Shown here: in pieces, positions 28,536 to 36,733 of the stretch
How positions within the stretch are numbered: the first letter of the stretch is position 1
How the letters are laid out: the number at the start of each line of letters is the position of its first letter
Source: Brevibacterium permense
GTDB taxonomy: Bacteria > Actinomycetota > Actinomycetes > Actinomycetales > Brevibacteriaceae
NCBI RefSeq assembly: GCF_025506275.1
Contig: NZ_QYCP01000091.1
Location: 124,001 to 188,000, forward strand
Direction: 5' to 3'
Length of the DNA stretch: 64,000 nucleotides
Translations under genes and position numbers: made by a program
Notes under the pieces: model-generated
What the model saw: only the letters and a program-made list of their open reading frames with translations
Told to the model about the DNA's origin: nothing
Databases searched by the model: none

Positions 28536-28540
28536 TTCTA
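28535..28540 (-). promoter_or_regulatory. -10 element TAGAAT abutting CIRCE
   Basis: On the minus strand TAGAAT directly precedes the CIRCE palindrome, so transcription would start within the operator and bound HrcA would block it. The -35 is not clear. Confidence 0.55.
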
Positions 28541-28624
28541 CGCCTCTCGTTCCCGGAATTCATTTCTGGGGTGGCCTGCGGGTCTGCACGCCTGCGGGAC
28601 CGTCCTTGATTATGGTGGGTGCCC

Positions 28625-29482
28625 GTGAATGCTTTTGATCGATATGGCCCCGATGTGCTCTCCGGTTCCTCCCCGTCGTCGCACCGCCCGAAGAAGTCCC
28701 GTCAGGTCGAGCTCGGCCTGGGCATGGTTCTCGAGGATGCGATGAGCGGCTATGTCGGCGCTGTCGTCGGCGCGGAGAAGACCACGGCCGGTGTCGTCGT
28801 CAAGCTCGAAGATCGCGTCGGCAAGGTACGTGCCTTTCCCCTGGGGCCGGGCTTCCTCCTCGAGGGACAGCCCGTCGATGTGCAGCTGCCGAAGAAGAAG
28901 GCGCAGCAGCCCGGACGGACGGCCTCGGGGTCTCGCGCCGTGGTCGGCGCGAAAGCTCGAGTGGCTCGTGGGTCGCGGATCTGGGTCGAGGGCAAGCACG
29001 ACGCCGAACTCGTCGAGAAGATCTGGGGCGATGATCTGCGCATCGAAGGCGTCGTCGTCGAACCCCTGGGCGGTCTCGATGATGTCGCCGACAAGCTTGA
29101 GGCCTTCGGTCCGGATCGGGACCACCGAGTCGGTGTTCTCGCCGACCATCTGGTGAGTGGGACGAAGGAATCGAAGATCGCCGAGGCGGTCCGTGCCGAT
29201 CCGCGCTACCGCGATGTCGTCCACATCATCGGTCACCCGTACGTCGATATCTGGCAGGCGGTGAAACCCCATGTCGTCGGCATCCGCGAATGGCCGGTCG
29301 TCCCCCGCGGTGAGGATTGGAAGACGGGAATCCTCCGTCGCATCGGATGGCCGCACTCCGACCATCGGGACGTTGCCCGCGGGTGGGTGCGCATCCTCGG
29401 GAAGGTGAGCACCATCGCCGACGTCGAACCGACGCTGTCCGGTCGGGTCGAGGAGCTCATCGACTTCGTCACCGTCGGCTGA
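28625..29482 (+). CDS. DUF3097 family protein
   Basis: 285 residues from GTG 28625 (an in-frame GTG at 28619 would add two). It matches the actinobacteria-specific DUF3097 family by its DRYGPDVL start, the IWVEGKHDAELVEKIWGDDL region (about 118-137) and the HIIGHPYVDIWQAVKP segment (about 200-215). The EGxxD...D pattern recalls TOPRIM-like nuclease domains, which is only a suggestion. Function is unknown; cytosolic. Divergent from hrcA with 166 bp between. TATGGT (28611-28616) may be its -10 in a near-leaderless arrangement. Confidence 0.8.
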   Translation: MNAFDRYGPDVLSGSSPSSHRPKKSRQVELGLGMVLEDAMSGYVGAVVGAEKTTAGVVVKLEDRVGKVRAFPLGPGFLLEGQPVDVQLPKKKAQQPGRTASGSRAVVGAKARVARGSRIWVEGKHDAELVEKIWGDDLRIEGVVVEPLGGLDDVADKLEAFGPDRDHRVGVLADHLVSGTKESKIAEAVRADPRYRDVVHIIGHPYVDIWQAVKPHVVGIREWPVVPRGEDWKTGILRRIGWPHSDHRDVARGWVRILGKVSTIADVEPTLSGRVEELIDFVTVG

Positions 29483-29633
29483 GTGCCTACGGTGGTACGG
29501 CGCGGTGGGGCGTCGTGGTCACGCGGAGCTGTCGGCGTGTGCCGAATCTGTCACAGGAGTGAGGCTTTCCCGACATCCTCGGGCGACTTGGCTCGGCTAG
29601 TGTGAACGGCAAGCGTTTCTCGAAAGGATCCCC

Positions 29634-30326
29634 ATGTCGTATCACCCCGAGCAGCCGGGCAGCCGGCCGATGCCGCCGAACTACTCTCAGGCCTCCGGCC
29701 CGCAGCAGCCCTACGCGCCGCAGGGCCAGCAGTATTCTCAGCCGCAGACGCACAGTGGTCAGACGGGTTCCGGTGGGCAGTCGGGGTTCGGTTCGCAATG
29801 GGCGTACGGCGCTCAGCCGGGATACAGCGAGCAGCCGACCAACGGGGGCCAGCCTGGATTTGGCGCGCGGCCGGGCTACGGTAGGCCGCAGATGCACAAC
29901 CCGGCGATGTTCGACTCCCGCTCCCTGCCTGAGCAAGCCTATGGACCCGGCTCCGAGCAGTTCTGGATGGCCCACGAACCCGACCGGACTACGGCTCTGT
30001 GGGCCCACCTCGGCTCGCTCATCTTCGGCTTCATGCCGCTCATCATGTTCCTTGTGAAGAAGGACGAATCCCCGTTCGTCCGCGAGCACTCACGTCAGGG
30101 TCTCAACGCGATGATCACGAACACGATCGTCACCTTCGGAGCGCTCTTCGTCTTCGGCTTCGTCGGCTTCATCCTGGCACTGGTGACATTCGGGATCGGC
30201 ATCATCGTCATGTATGCGGCGCTCATCGTCCCGCTCGTCTACTGCGTCTTCTACATCATCGCGGCCGTCGCCGCGAACAAGGGTGAGGGGTATAAGTTCC
30301 CGCTCACCATCAATTTCGTGAAGTGA
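29634..30326 (+). CDS. DUF4870 domain membrane protein with Gln/Gly/Tyr-rich tail (copy 1)
   Basis: 230 residues. Residues 1-95 are low-complexity Gln/Gly/Ser/Pro/Tyr. The DUF4870 (Tic20-like) domain follows with RTTALWAHLGSL (about 119-130), the conserved SPFVREHSRQGLNAMI segment (about 143-158) and four membrane helices in all. Function is unknown. ATG start with AAAGGAT upstream. A tandem paralogue lies 86 bp downstream. TAGTGT (29598-29603) is a likely -10. Confidence 0.82.
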   Translation: MSYHPEQPGSRPMPPNYSQASGPQQPYAPQGQQYSQPQTHSGQTGSGGQSGFGSQWAYGAQPGYSEQPTNGGQPGFGARPGYGRPQMHNPAMFDSRSLPEQAYGPGSEQFWMAHEPDRTTALWAHLGSLIFGFMPLIMFLVKKDESPFVREHSRQGLNAMITNTIVTFGALFVFGFVGFILALVTFGIGIIVMYAALIVPLVYCVFYIIAAVAANKGEGYKFPLTINFVK

Positions 30327-30340
30327 CCATTCCCGCTCAC

Positions 30341-30378
30341 CCCGGATTCTCTGGGTCAGCCCGGACTCTCTGGGTTAG
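30341..30378 (+). repeat. 19-bp direct repeat in the intergenic/promoter region
   Basis: Two adjacent copies of CCCGGA-T/C-TCTCTGGGT-C/T-AG at 30341-30359 and 30360-30378, differing at two positions. The second copy runs into the -10-like TAGTGT (30376-30381) in front of the second DUF4870 gene, so the repeat may be a regulator site or a slippage product. Confidence 0.6.
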
Positions 30379-30411
30379 TGTGGAGTGATCGCACACTCTG
30401 AAGGGACTCTC

Positions 30412-31224
30412 ATGTCGGACAACCCGCAGCAGCCGAACAACGGACAGTCACAGCCGATGCCTTCGAACTATTCCCCACAGTCGGGGTCGCAGCAGCCGTA
30501 CACCCAGCAGCCACAGCAGGGTTCGCAGCCGCAGCAGGGTTCGCAGCCGCAGCAGGGTGGTCAGGCCCAGTACGGCTCCCAACCGCAGACCCCTCAGCAG
30601 GGATCGCAGCCGGGCTATGGCTCGCAGCCCCAACCCGGGTACGGCTCCCAGCAGCAGAATCCTCAGCAGTCATATGGTTCGCAGCAGGCGGGCGGCGCCC
30701 AGCAGCCGTACGGATCTCAGCAGGCCTACAGCGCTCCGCAGGGTCACCCTCAGCCCGGTTACGGATTCCAGGGAGCATCCTCGGCGCAGTCGGCTGCCGC
30801 CGGAGTGCCCATGGGAGCCGAACTGCCGGATGCAGCCTACGGCCCGAATTCGCTCGGCTTCTGGAACGCGGATCAGAGCGAGCGGACAACCGCACTGTGG
30901 TCGCACCTCGCTCACGCCGCCACCTACGTCGTCGGTGTCGGCTGGATCGTCACGCTCATCCTCTTCATCATCAACAAGGACAAGTCGCCGTTCCTCCGCC
31001 ATCATGGCGCACAGTCGCTGAATCTGCTGATCATCGGCGTCATCGCGGCGTTCGGCATCGGGCTGATCGGCGGAATCCTCACGATCGTCGGCATCGGCTT
31101 CCTCATCCTCCTGCTCCTGCCGGTGCTCTCGATCTACATGATCGTCATCGAGATCATCGCCGGCATGGCAGCCAACCGCGGTGAGGGCTACCGCATTCCG
31201 ATGACGCCGAACTGGATCAAGTGA
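30412..31224 (+). CDS. DUF4870 domain membrane protein with Gln-rich tail (copy 2)
   Basis: 270 residues. Residues 1-135 consist of QQG, GSQ and GYG repeats. The DUF4870 domain has RTTALWSHLAHA (about 158-169) and SPFLRHHGAQSLNLLI (about 191-206), with four membrane helices. Clearly a paralogue of the preceding gene, but the tails differ. The ATG at 30412 follows AAGGGA; a GTG at 30385 is rejected for lack of a ribosome site. A strong bidirectional terminator follows. Confidence 0.82.
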   Translation: MSDNPQQPNNGQSQPMPSNYSPQSGSQQPYTQQPQQGSQPQQGSQPQQGGQAQYGSQPQTPQQGSQPGYGSQPQPGYGSQQQNPQQSYGSQQAGGAQQPYGSQQAYSAPQGHPQPGYGFQGASSAQSAAAGVPMGAELPDAAYGPNSLGFWNADQSERTTALWSHLAHAATYVVGVGWIVTLILFIINKDKSPFLRHHGAQSLNLLIIGVIAAFGIGLIGGILTIVGIGFLILLLLPVLSIYMIVIEIIAGMAANRGEGYRIPMTPNWIK

Positions 31225-31269
31225 TCTGACGCGCAGTGACAGCCTCACCCCGCCAGATTCGCAGAGCAG

Positions 31270-31305
31270 CTCGCCCCGCCACTCGTTCCCGAGTGGCGGG
31301 GCGAG
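31270..31305. terminator. Bidirectional terminator between DUF4870 copy 2 and hemW
   Basis: A perfect 16-bp stem (31270-31285 with 31290-31305) and a TTCC loop, very GC-rich, sits between two convergent genes and serves both. Confidence 0.85.
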
Positions 31306-31311
31306 ACACTA

Positions 31312-32541
31312 TCAGACGTATTCGGTGAGGATGCGCACCATATAGTCGGCCATGAGACGTCCCTGCAGAGTCGGCTGGAACCAGCCGGCCGCGGCACCAT
31401 CGGCGTCGAGCAGACCCTGCCTGACGAAAGTTCTGATCGCCTGCTCGCTGCCTGGGGCCAGAGAATCCAGACGCAGCTCGCGGTCGATCCTGGCCGCCAG
31501 CATGATCCGTTCGATCTCCCGGGTCCGATCGTCGAGGACCTCACGACCGATAGACGGGGACTCCCCCGCCAACAGCCGATCGGCCCAGGCACGGGGGTGC
31601 TTGGCGTTCCAGAACCGCACACCTCCGACGTGTGAGTGGGCACCGGGCCCGAACCCCCACCAGTCGGCGTTGCGCCAATAGGCCATATTGTGCTCACAGC
31701 GGGCTTCAGGTCCGGTCGACCAATTGCTCACTTCGTACCAGTGCAGACCAGCAGCGGATATCGCTGCGTCTGCGATCTCGTATTTGTCGGCCAGGTCATC
31801 CTCATCAGGCATCGGCAGTTCGCCACGGCGAACCATCGCGCCCATCTTCGTTCCCGGCTCGACGATGAGGGAATATGCCGAGATGTGATCGACTTCGTTG
31901 GACAGGGCCACGTCGAGAGAGCGACGCCAATCGTCGATCGACTCCCCCGGGGTGCCGTAGATGAGGTCGAGGCTGAGCTCGAGGTCGGCGTCCTTGACCC
32001 AGCGGGCCACCTCGGGGATCTTCTCCGGATCGTGGGTGCGGTCCAAGGTCGCAAGCACGTGCGGCACGGCCGACTGCATACCCATGGAGATCCGGTTGAA
32101 ACCGGCTCCGGCAAGGGCCGCGATGTAGGCGGGGTCCAAGGTGTCGGGGTTGGCTTCGGTGGTGATTTCGACATGCCCGGCCAAGCGGAAGCGGGCGCGA
32201 ACATCGTCCATCACCCCGGCGAGCACATCCGCTGCGAGCAAGGTCGGGGTGCCCCCGCCGAAGAAGATCGTCGAGACCTCACGGTCGCCGGCCCCCGCCT
32301 CGGCGAGGGTGGACACGGACAGATCGAGCTCACGGGCGAGATTGCTGCGGTAGTCCTCGCGGGACGCGCCGGGGCCGAGGTCGTCGGCGGTATAGGTGTT
32401 GAAGTCACAGTAGCCGCAGCGGACCCGGCAGTACGGGACGTGGATGTAGAGGCTCAGCCCCCGCTCGGCGGCCCCGATCCCCACCGATGTCGGCAGTGAA
32501 CCGTCGCGCGGAGGGACCTCACCGGTCGGTTGTGCGGGCAC
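31312..32541 (-). CDS. hemW: Radical SAM heme chaperone HemW
   Basis: 409 residues. The radical SAM cluster motif Cys38-x3-Cys42-x2-Cys45 (YCRVRCGYCDFN) and the following FFGGGTPTLL segment place it in the HemN/HemW group. The single CxxxCxxC with a following F rather than the HemN extra Cys fits HemW, which delivers heme to target proteins. The GTG start directly follows the lepA stop codon (TAA-GTG), so the pair is cotranscribed. Confidence 0.93.
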   Translation of the reverse strand: MPAQPTGEVPPRDGSLPTSVGIGAAERGLSLYIHVPYCRVRCGYCDFNTYTADDLGPGASREDYRSNLARELDLSVSTLAEAGAGDREVSTIFFGGGTPTLLAADVLAGVMDDVRARFRLAGHVEITTEANPDTLDPAYIAALAGAGFNRISMGMQSAVPHVLATLDRTHDPEKIPEVARWVKDADLELSLDLIYGTPGESIDDWRRSLDVALSNEVDHISAYSLIVEPGTKMGAMVRRGELPMPDEDDLADKYEIADAAISAAGLHWYEVSNWSTGPEARCEHNMAYWRNADWWGFGPGAHSHVGGVRFWNAKHPRAWADRLLAGESPSIGREVLDDRTREIERIMLAARIDRELRLDSLAPGSEQAIRTFVRQGLLDADGAAAGWFQPTLQGRLMADYMVRILTEYV

Positions 32542-34410
32542 TTACTTCTTGCTGTCCTTCGTCTCCGGCTCGTCAGAGGACAGGGCCGCGATGAACGCTT
32601 CCTGCGGAACCTCGACGGTGCCGACCATCTTCATCCGCTTCTTGCCTTCCTTCTGCTTCTCGAGCAGTTTGCGCTTACGGCTGATGTCGCCGCCGTAGCA
32701 CTTCGACAGGACGTCCTTGCGGATGGCGCGGATGGTCTCGCGGGCGATGATGCGCGAGCCGATGGCTGCCTGGATGGGCACCTCGAACTGCTGGCGCGGG
32801 ATGAGCTTGCGCAGCTTTCCGGCCATCGCCACACCGTAGGAGTAGGCGTTGTCGCGGTGGACGATCGCGGAGAACGCATCGACCTGGTCGCCATGCAGCA
32901 GGATGTCGACCTTGACGAGGTCGGAGGCGTCCTGGCCGTCATCGGAGTAGTCGAGGGAGGCGTAGCCCTTGGTCCTGGACTTCAGCTGATCGAAGAAGTC
33001 GAAGACGATCTCGGCCAACGGCAGGCGATAGCGGATCTCCACACGGTCCGAGGACAGATAGTCCATACCCTGGAGTTTGCCGCGGCGATCCTGGCACAGT
33101 TCCATGACCGCGCCGATGTAGTCGCTGGGGGTGAGGATGGTGGCCTGCACCATCGGTTCGCGGACTTCCTTGATCTTGCCCGTCGGGTACTCGCTCGGGT
33201 TCGTCACCACGGTCTCCGAACCGTCTTCCATGGTCACGTCGTAGATCACGGACGGGGCGGTGGAGATGAGGTCGAGATCGAACTCCCGTTCCAGGCGGTC
33301 GCGCAGGACTTCGAGGTGGAGGAGACCGAGGAATCCGCAGCGGAAGCCGAAGCCCAGCGCCGTCGAGGTCTCGGGCTCGTAGGCGAGAGAGGCGTCGTTG
33401 AGTTTGAGCTTGTCGAGAGCGTCGCGCAGCACCGGGTAATCGGACCCGTCGATCGGGAAGAGTCCGGAGAACACCATCGGTTTGGGTTCCCGGTAGCCGC
33501 CAAGGGCCTCTGTCGCGGGCCCCGCAGCGGCGGTGACGGTGTCACCGACCTTCGACAGGCGCACATCCTTGACACCGGTGATGAGGTAGCCGACCTCACC
33601 GACTCCCAGTCCCTTCGTCGCCTTGGGCTCGGGCATGGAAGCGCCGATCTCCAGCAGCTCATGGGTGGTGCCGGTCGACATCATCTCGATCTTCTCGCGC
33701 GGGGACAGAGAGCCGTCGATGACGCGGACATAGGTGACCACACCCCGGTAGGTGTCGTAGACGGAGTCGAAGATCATCGCGCGGGCCGGGGCATCGGCAT
33801 CGCCGACGGGCGCGGGTATATCGGTGATGATGCGGTCGAGGACCTCCTCGACGCCTTCGCCGGTCTTGCCGGACACGAGCAGGCAGTCCTCGGGTTCGCA
33901 GCCGATGAGGTTGGCGAGCTCTTCCGCGTACTTCTCCGGCTGCGCGGCCGGCAGGTCGATCTTGTTGAGCACGGGAATGATCGTCAGATCGTTCTCCATG
34001 GCCAGGTACAGGTTGGCCAGCGTCTGGGCTTCGATGCCCTGAGCGGAGTCGACGAGCAGCAGGGCACCTTCGCAGGCGGCCAGGGACCGCGAGACCTCGT
34101 AGCTGAAGTCGACGTGGCCGGGAGTGTCGATCATGTTGAGCGCGTACGGCGTGTCCTCGTGTTCCCACGGCATGCGCACGGCCTGGGATTTGATGGTGAT
34201 TCCGCGTTCGCGTTCGATGTCCATCCGGTCGAGGTACTGGGCACGCATATCGCGGTTCTCGACAACGCCGGTCATCTGGAGCATGCGGTCGGCCAGGGTC
34301 GATTTGCCGTGGTCGATATGAGCGATGATGCAGAAATTGCGAATCAGCTCGGGTGAGGTGGCAGACGGTGAGATCCGCTTTGCAGCTTCCTTATTCACCT
34401 GAGGTGACAT
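32542..34410 (-). CDS. lepA: Elongation factor 4 (LepA)
   Basis: 622 residues. GTPase motifs AHIDHGKST (30-38), DTPGH (about 90-94) and NKID (about 145-148), EF-G-like domains and the LepA-specific C-terminal domain (about 500-610). It acts on the ribosome during translation or 30S biogenesis. The ATG at 34410 follows AAAGGGC; an in-frame ATG at 34461 lies in the divergent region and lacks support. Paired with hemW. Confidence 0.97.
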   Translation of the reverse strand: MSPQVNKEAAKRISPSATSPELIRNFCIIAHIDHGKSTLADRMLQMTGVVENRDMRAQYLDRMDIERERGITIKSQAVRMPWEHEDTPYALNMIDTPGHVDFSYEVSRSLAACEGALLLVDSAQGIEAQTLANLYLAMENDLTIIPVLNKIDLPAAQPEKYAEELANLIGCEPEDCLLVSGKTGEGVEEVLDRIITDIPAPVGDADAPARAMIFDSVYDTYRGVVTYVRVIDGSLSPREKIEMMSTGTTHELLEIGASMPEPKATKGLGVGEVGYLITGVKDVRLSKVGDTVTAAAGPATEALGGYREPKPMVFSGLFPIDGSDYPVLRDALDKLKLNDASLAYEPETSTALGFGFRCGFLGLLHLEVLRDRLEREFDLDLISTAPSVIYDVTMEDGSETVVTNPSEYPTGKIKEVREPMVQATILTPSDYIGAVMELCQDRRGKLQGMDYLSSDRVEIRYRLPLAEIVFDFFDQLKSRTKGYASLDYSDDGQDASDLVKVDILLHGDQVDAFSAIVHRDNAYSYGVAMAGKLRKLIPRQQFEVPIQAAIGSRIIARETIRAIRKDVLSKCYGGDISRKRKLLEKQKEGKKRMKMVGTVEVPQEAFIAALSSDEPETKDSKK

Positions 34411-34571
34411 GAACGCCCTTTCTTTGACAGACCAGGTCCCCAGACAGACCGGATCCCCCATTGTTTCATGACTTGTGCGCGGACCTGGAATCCACGGGAA
34501 AGCACGTCGTGATCCTCCGGAACTTTCGCGATTCGCCTCGCCGGGGAGTGCCGATCGGGGAAGATGGAGTC

Positions 34572-35336
34572 ATGAGCGAATTCCGGGTCATGAGCTTCAA
34601 CCTCCGCTATCCCGCTATGGACGGTCATCCGGTGGCCGAGCGGCTGCCCATCGCCGCGAATCTCATCCGGCGTGCACGTCCGCACCTCATCGGCACCCAA
34701 GAGGGCGAACTCGACCAGCTCGAGACGCTCATCAGCCTTCTGCCCGAGGAGTACATCTGGCTCGGAGAGGGCCACTCCGGCGGCAACTCCGGCGAGTTCA
34801 CAGCCGTGATCCTCGATTCGAAGCGCTTCGACGTGGAAGCCGTGGACATCAGCTGGCTGTCCGAACAGCCCGACACCGTGGCCTCGGAATCGTGGGGAGT
34901 CTCGCATGCGCGCACCCTGACGACGGTCGATGTCCGTGACTTCGAATCCGACCGGCGTCTGCGTATGCTCAACACCCACCTCGATCACAAGTCCGAGCGC
35001 GCCCGTCTCGAGTCCGGTAGGATCATGGCCGAGACCATCGCCGAGGCGGCCCCTCCCTGCGTGGTCACCGGTGACTTCAATGTCGCCACCGGCTCCCCGG
35101 TCTACAACTTCTTCTGCACCGAGCTCGGCCTCACCGACACCGCCGCCGATGTCCCCGGTGAGGACATCGGCACCTTCCACCGCTACAAGGGTCCGAAAGC
35201 AGGCGAGCCGCGCATCGACTGGATCCTCACAACCCCGGGCCTGCGCACACTGTCCACGCGCATCGACACGTTCGAGGTCGACGGGAAGTACCCGTCCGAC
35301 CATTTTCCCGTCGAGGCGGTCCTCGAATTCTCGTGA
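34572..35336 (+). CDS. Endonuclease/exonuclease/phosphatase family protein
   Basis: 254 residues. The EEP fold is shown by MSFNLR at the N-terminus, IGTQEGELDQ (catalytic Glu, about 40), NTHLDHKS (about 136-143), TGDFN (about 167-171) and the SDHFPV ending. Possible substrates are sugar phosphates, lipids or nucleic acid; family members of this length are often annotated generically. There is no signal peptide. The ATG at 34572 has GGAG just upstream. Divergent from lepA; a 22-bp tandem repeat starts three bases after its stop. Confidence 0.85.
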   Translation: MSEFRVMSFNLRYPAMDGHPVAERLPIAANLIRRARPHLIGTQEGELDQLETLISLLPEEYIWLGEGHSGGNSGEFTAVILDSKRFDVEAVDISWLSEQPDTVASESWGVSHARTLTTVDVRDFESDRRLRMLNTHLDHKSERARLESGRIMAETIAEAAPPCVVTGDFNVATGSPVYNFFCTELGLTDTAADVPGEDIGTFHRYKGPKAGEPRIDWILTTPGLRTLSTRIDTFEVDGKYPSDHFPVEAVLEFS

Positions 35337-35338
35337 TC

Positions 35339-35426
35339 GTGACGGCTCGTTCGCCGGACCGTGACGGTTCGTTCGCCGGACCGTGACGGCTCGTTCGCCG
35401 GATCATTACGGCTCGTTTGCCCGTCC
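35339..35426. repeat. Four tandem copies of a 22-bp unit
   Basis: Units begin at 35339, 35361, 35383 and 35405, exactly 22 bp apart, with consensus GTGACGGCTCGTTCGCCGGA plus two bases. The first three are nearly identical; the fourth is diverged. They fill the 3' gap after the EEP gene and precede the promoter of the PemK-like gene. Confidence 0.85.
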
Positions 35427-35470
35427 GGGTCGGCACACAGTTCTTTGCAGCCTGTGACAGCCGGCTCGTT

Positions 35471-35476
35471 TAGGCT
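35471..35476 (+). promoter_or_regulatory. -10 element TAGGCT, leaderless start
   Basis: TAGGCT ends six bases before the ATG at 35483. No ribosome site is present. It lies 45 bp after the 22-bp repeat array. Confidence 0.5.
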
Positions 35477-35482
35477 GGACGT

Positions 35483-36097
35483 ATGAATTGGAGATCACTG
35501 GTCAATCGGGCCGCGAAAATCGGTGTCCGCGAAGGGCTGCGCTATCTGCGCCAATCGCAGTCGAGGAAGAACTCCGGAGGCGCATCGCAGCCAACGGATG
35601 CCAGCCGGCCGAATCCGGCACGGTCCGGCGGTGGAGGTGCCGCCTCGGCGGGTTCTGCCGATCGTTCCGACTCGGGCGGCCAGGGCGGATCCGGTGCGTA
35701 TCCCGGCGATTACACTGGCTCGATCGCGGTCAGCTACTCCCCCGACCTCGACGGCGACGCCGATCCGGGCGAAGTCGTCTGGGGGTGGGTCCCCTTTGAG
35801 GAGGACCACTCGCAGGGCAAGGATCGACCGTCCCTCGTCGTCGGACGTGACGGCAGATGGGTGCTCGCGCTCATGCTCACCAGCAAGGATCACATCCCCG
35901 GCGGCGTCGGCGAGGTCCGGCAGGACCGGCACGCGAAGTGGATGAACATCGGCACCGGGGACTGGGATTCGCAGGGTCGGCCCTCAGAGCTCCGCCTCGA
36001 TCGCATCATCCGGCTCGATCCCGATTCGATCCGCAGGGAAGGCGCGATCATGCCCCGCGATGTCTTCGACCGGGTGGCCGAGCACATCTCCGGCTGA
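35483..36097 (+). CDS. PemK/MazF-like family protein, no antitoxin seen
   Basis: 204 residues. A basic N-terminus (1-35) and a Gly/Ser/Ala-rich linker (about 30-78) precede a domain (about 80-200) with GEVVWGWVPFEED, KDRPSLVVGR and LMLTSKDH, the pattern of the actinobacterial PemK-like (MazF-fold) proteins. Classic MazF toxins are mRNA interferases of about 110 residues with an antitoxin gene directly upstream. Here there is a long N-terminal extension and no antitoxin on either side, so a toxin role is doubtful. Confidence 0.7.
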   Translation: MNWRSLVNRAAKIGVREGLRYLRQSQSRKNSGGASQPTDASRPNPARSGGGGAASAGSADRSDSGGQGGSGAYPGDYTGSIAVSYSPDLDGDADPGEVVWGWVPFEEDHSQGKDRPSLVVGRDGRWVLALMLTSKDHIPGGVGEVRQDRHAKWMNIGTGDWDSQGRPSELRLDRIIRLDPDSIRREGAIMPRDVFDRVAEHISG

Positions 36098-36157
36098 GCC
36101 CCGGCAGATCGACCGAGCGAAGCCTTCATCTTCCCTGCGTTGTTGGGCGCACAGGGA

Positions 36158-36187
36158 TTTCCAGCCCGGGACCAGAGCCTGTATCAT
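36158..36187 (+). promoter_or_regulatory. Putative rpsT promoter TTTCCA-18-TATCAT
   Basis: A weak -35 TTTCCA (36158-36163) and a good -10 TATCAT (36182-36187), 18 bases apart. The predicted transcription start is near 36194, leaving a leader of about 149 nt before rpsT. Confidence 0.4.
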
Positions 36188-36193
36188 AGGTGA

Positions 36194-36342
36194 TTGTGTC
36201 TTCATCAAGGCGTGTGTCTCGCCGAGGTCGGGTGAAGACGCCGTCGGATTCGATGTCGTCGATGTGTTTCCCCGCGGAGATGATCCTGTCGGTTCGATGC
36301 GCCCTCACGACCATGTACCACTAACACGAAAGAGTGTTGAAA
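36194..36342 (+). promoter_or_regulatory. Structured 5' leader of rpsT
   Basis: Long untranslated leader with a nested fold. GTCTTCA (36198-36204) pairs with TGAAGAC (36233-36239), enclosing a small hairpin GGCG-TGTGTCT-CGCC (36209-36223). Ribosomal protein genes are often autoregulated through such leaders; whether S20 binds this one is inference. Confidence 0.4.
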
Positions 36343-36603
36343 TTGGCTAATATCAAGTCCCAGATCAAGCGGATCAAGACCAACGAGAAGGCTCGTCAGC
36401 GCAACAAGGCTGTCCGGTCCGAGGTTCGGTCCTACGTCCGCGTCGTTCGCGAGAACATTGCTGCCGGCAATAAGGCAGAGGCACAGCAGGCTTATGCTGT
36501 GGCTGCCCGCAAGCTCGACAAGGCTGTTTCGAAGGGTGTTCTGCACAAGAACAACGCTGCGAACCGCAAGTCGCGCCTGGCCACGCAGATCAACGCTCTC
36601 TGA
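36343..36603 (+). CDS. rpsT: 30S ribosomal protein S20
   Basis: 86 residues starting at TTG 36343, which gives the canonical S20 N-terminus [12 protein letters not shown] and a normal length. An AAAGAG ribosome site lies eight bases upstream. Upstream in-frame GTG (36334) and TTG (36337) would add two or three residues not seen in the family. It is small, basic and helical and binds 16S rRNA. A strong terminator follows. Confidence 0.96.
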   Translation: MANIKSQIKRIKTNEKARQRNKAVRSEVRSYVRVVRENIAAGNKAEAQQAYAVAARKLDKAVSKGVLHKNNAANRKSRLATQINAL

Positions 36604-36627
36604 GCGCACGACTGAGGCTATAGCTTC

Positions 36628-36660
36628 ACGGGGTCCGAACCACACGGTTCGGACCCCGTT
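36628..36660 (+). terminator. Rho-independent terminator of rpsT
   Basis: A perfect 14-bp stem (36628-36641 with 36646-36659), ACAC loop, followed by a pyrimidine run (TTCTCTTCCC). It ends the rpsT transcript. Confidence 0.85.
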
Positions 36661-36669
36661 CTCTTCCCT

Positions 36670-36733
36670 ATTACTACCTGACGGCGGCCCAGCAACCTCG
36701 CGCGAGGTTGCTGGGCCGCAGTCAGGTAGTAAT
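36670..36733. repeat. 64-nt near-perfect palindrome between rpsT and holA
   Basis: The centre lies between 36701 and 36702. The inner 36 bp (36684-36719) form a perfect palindrome without a loop. One G/A mismatch (36683 with 36720) separates it from 13-bp outer arms ATTACTACCTGAC (36670-36682) and the complement (36721-36733). The last base is the first base of the holA stop codon on the minus strand. It lies just beyond the rpsT terminator, so a second terminator is not required on that side. Confidence 0.9.

Noticed and set aside
35339..35426. CRISPR array downstream of the EEP gene
   Set aside because: The 22-bp units are contiguous and lack unique spacers.
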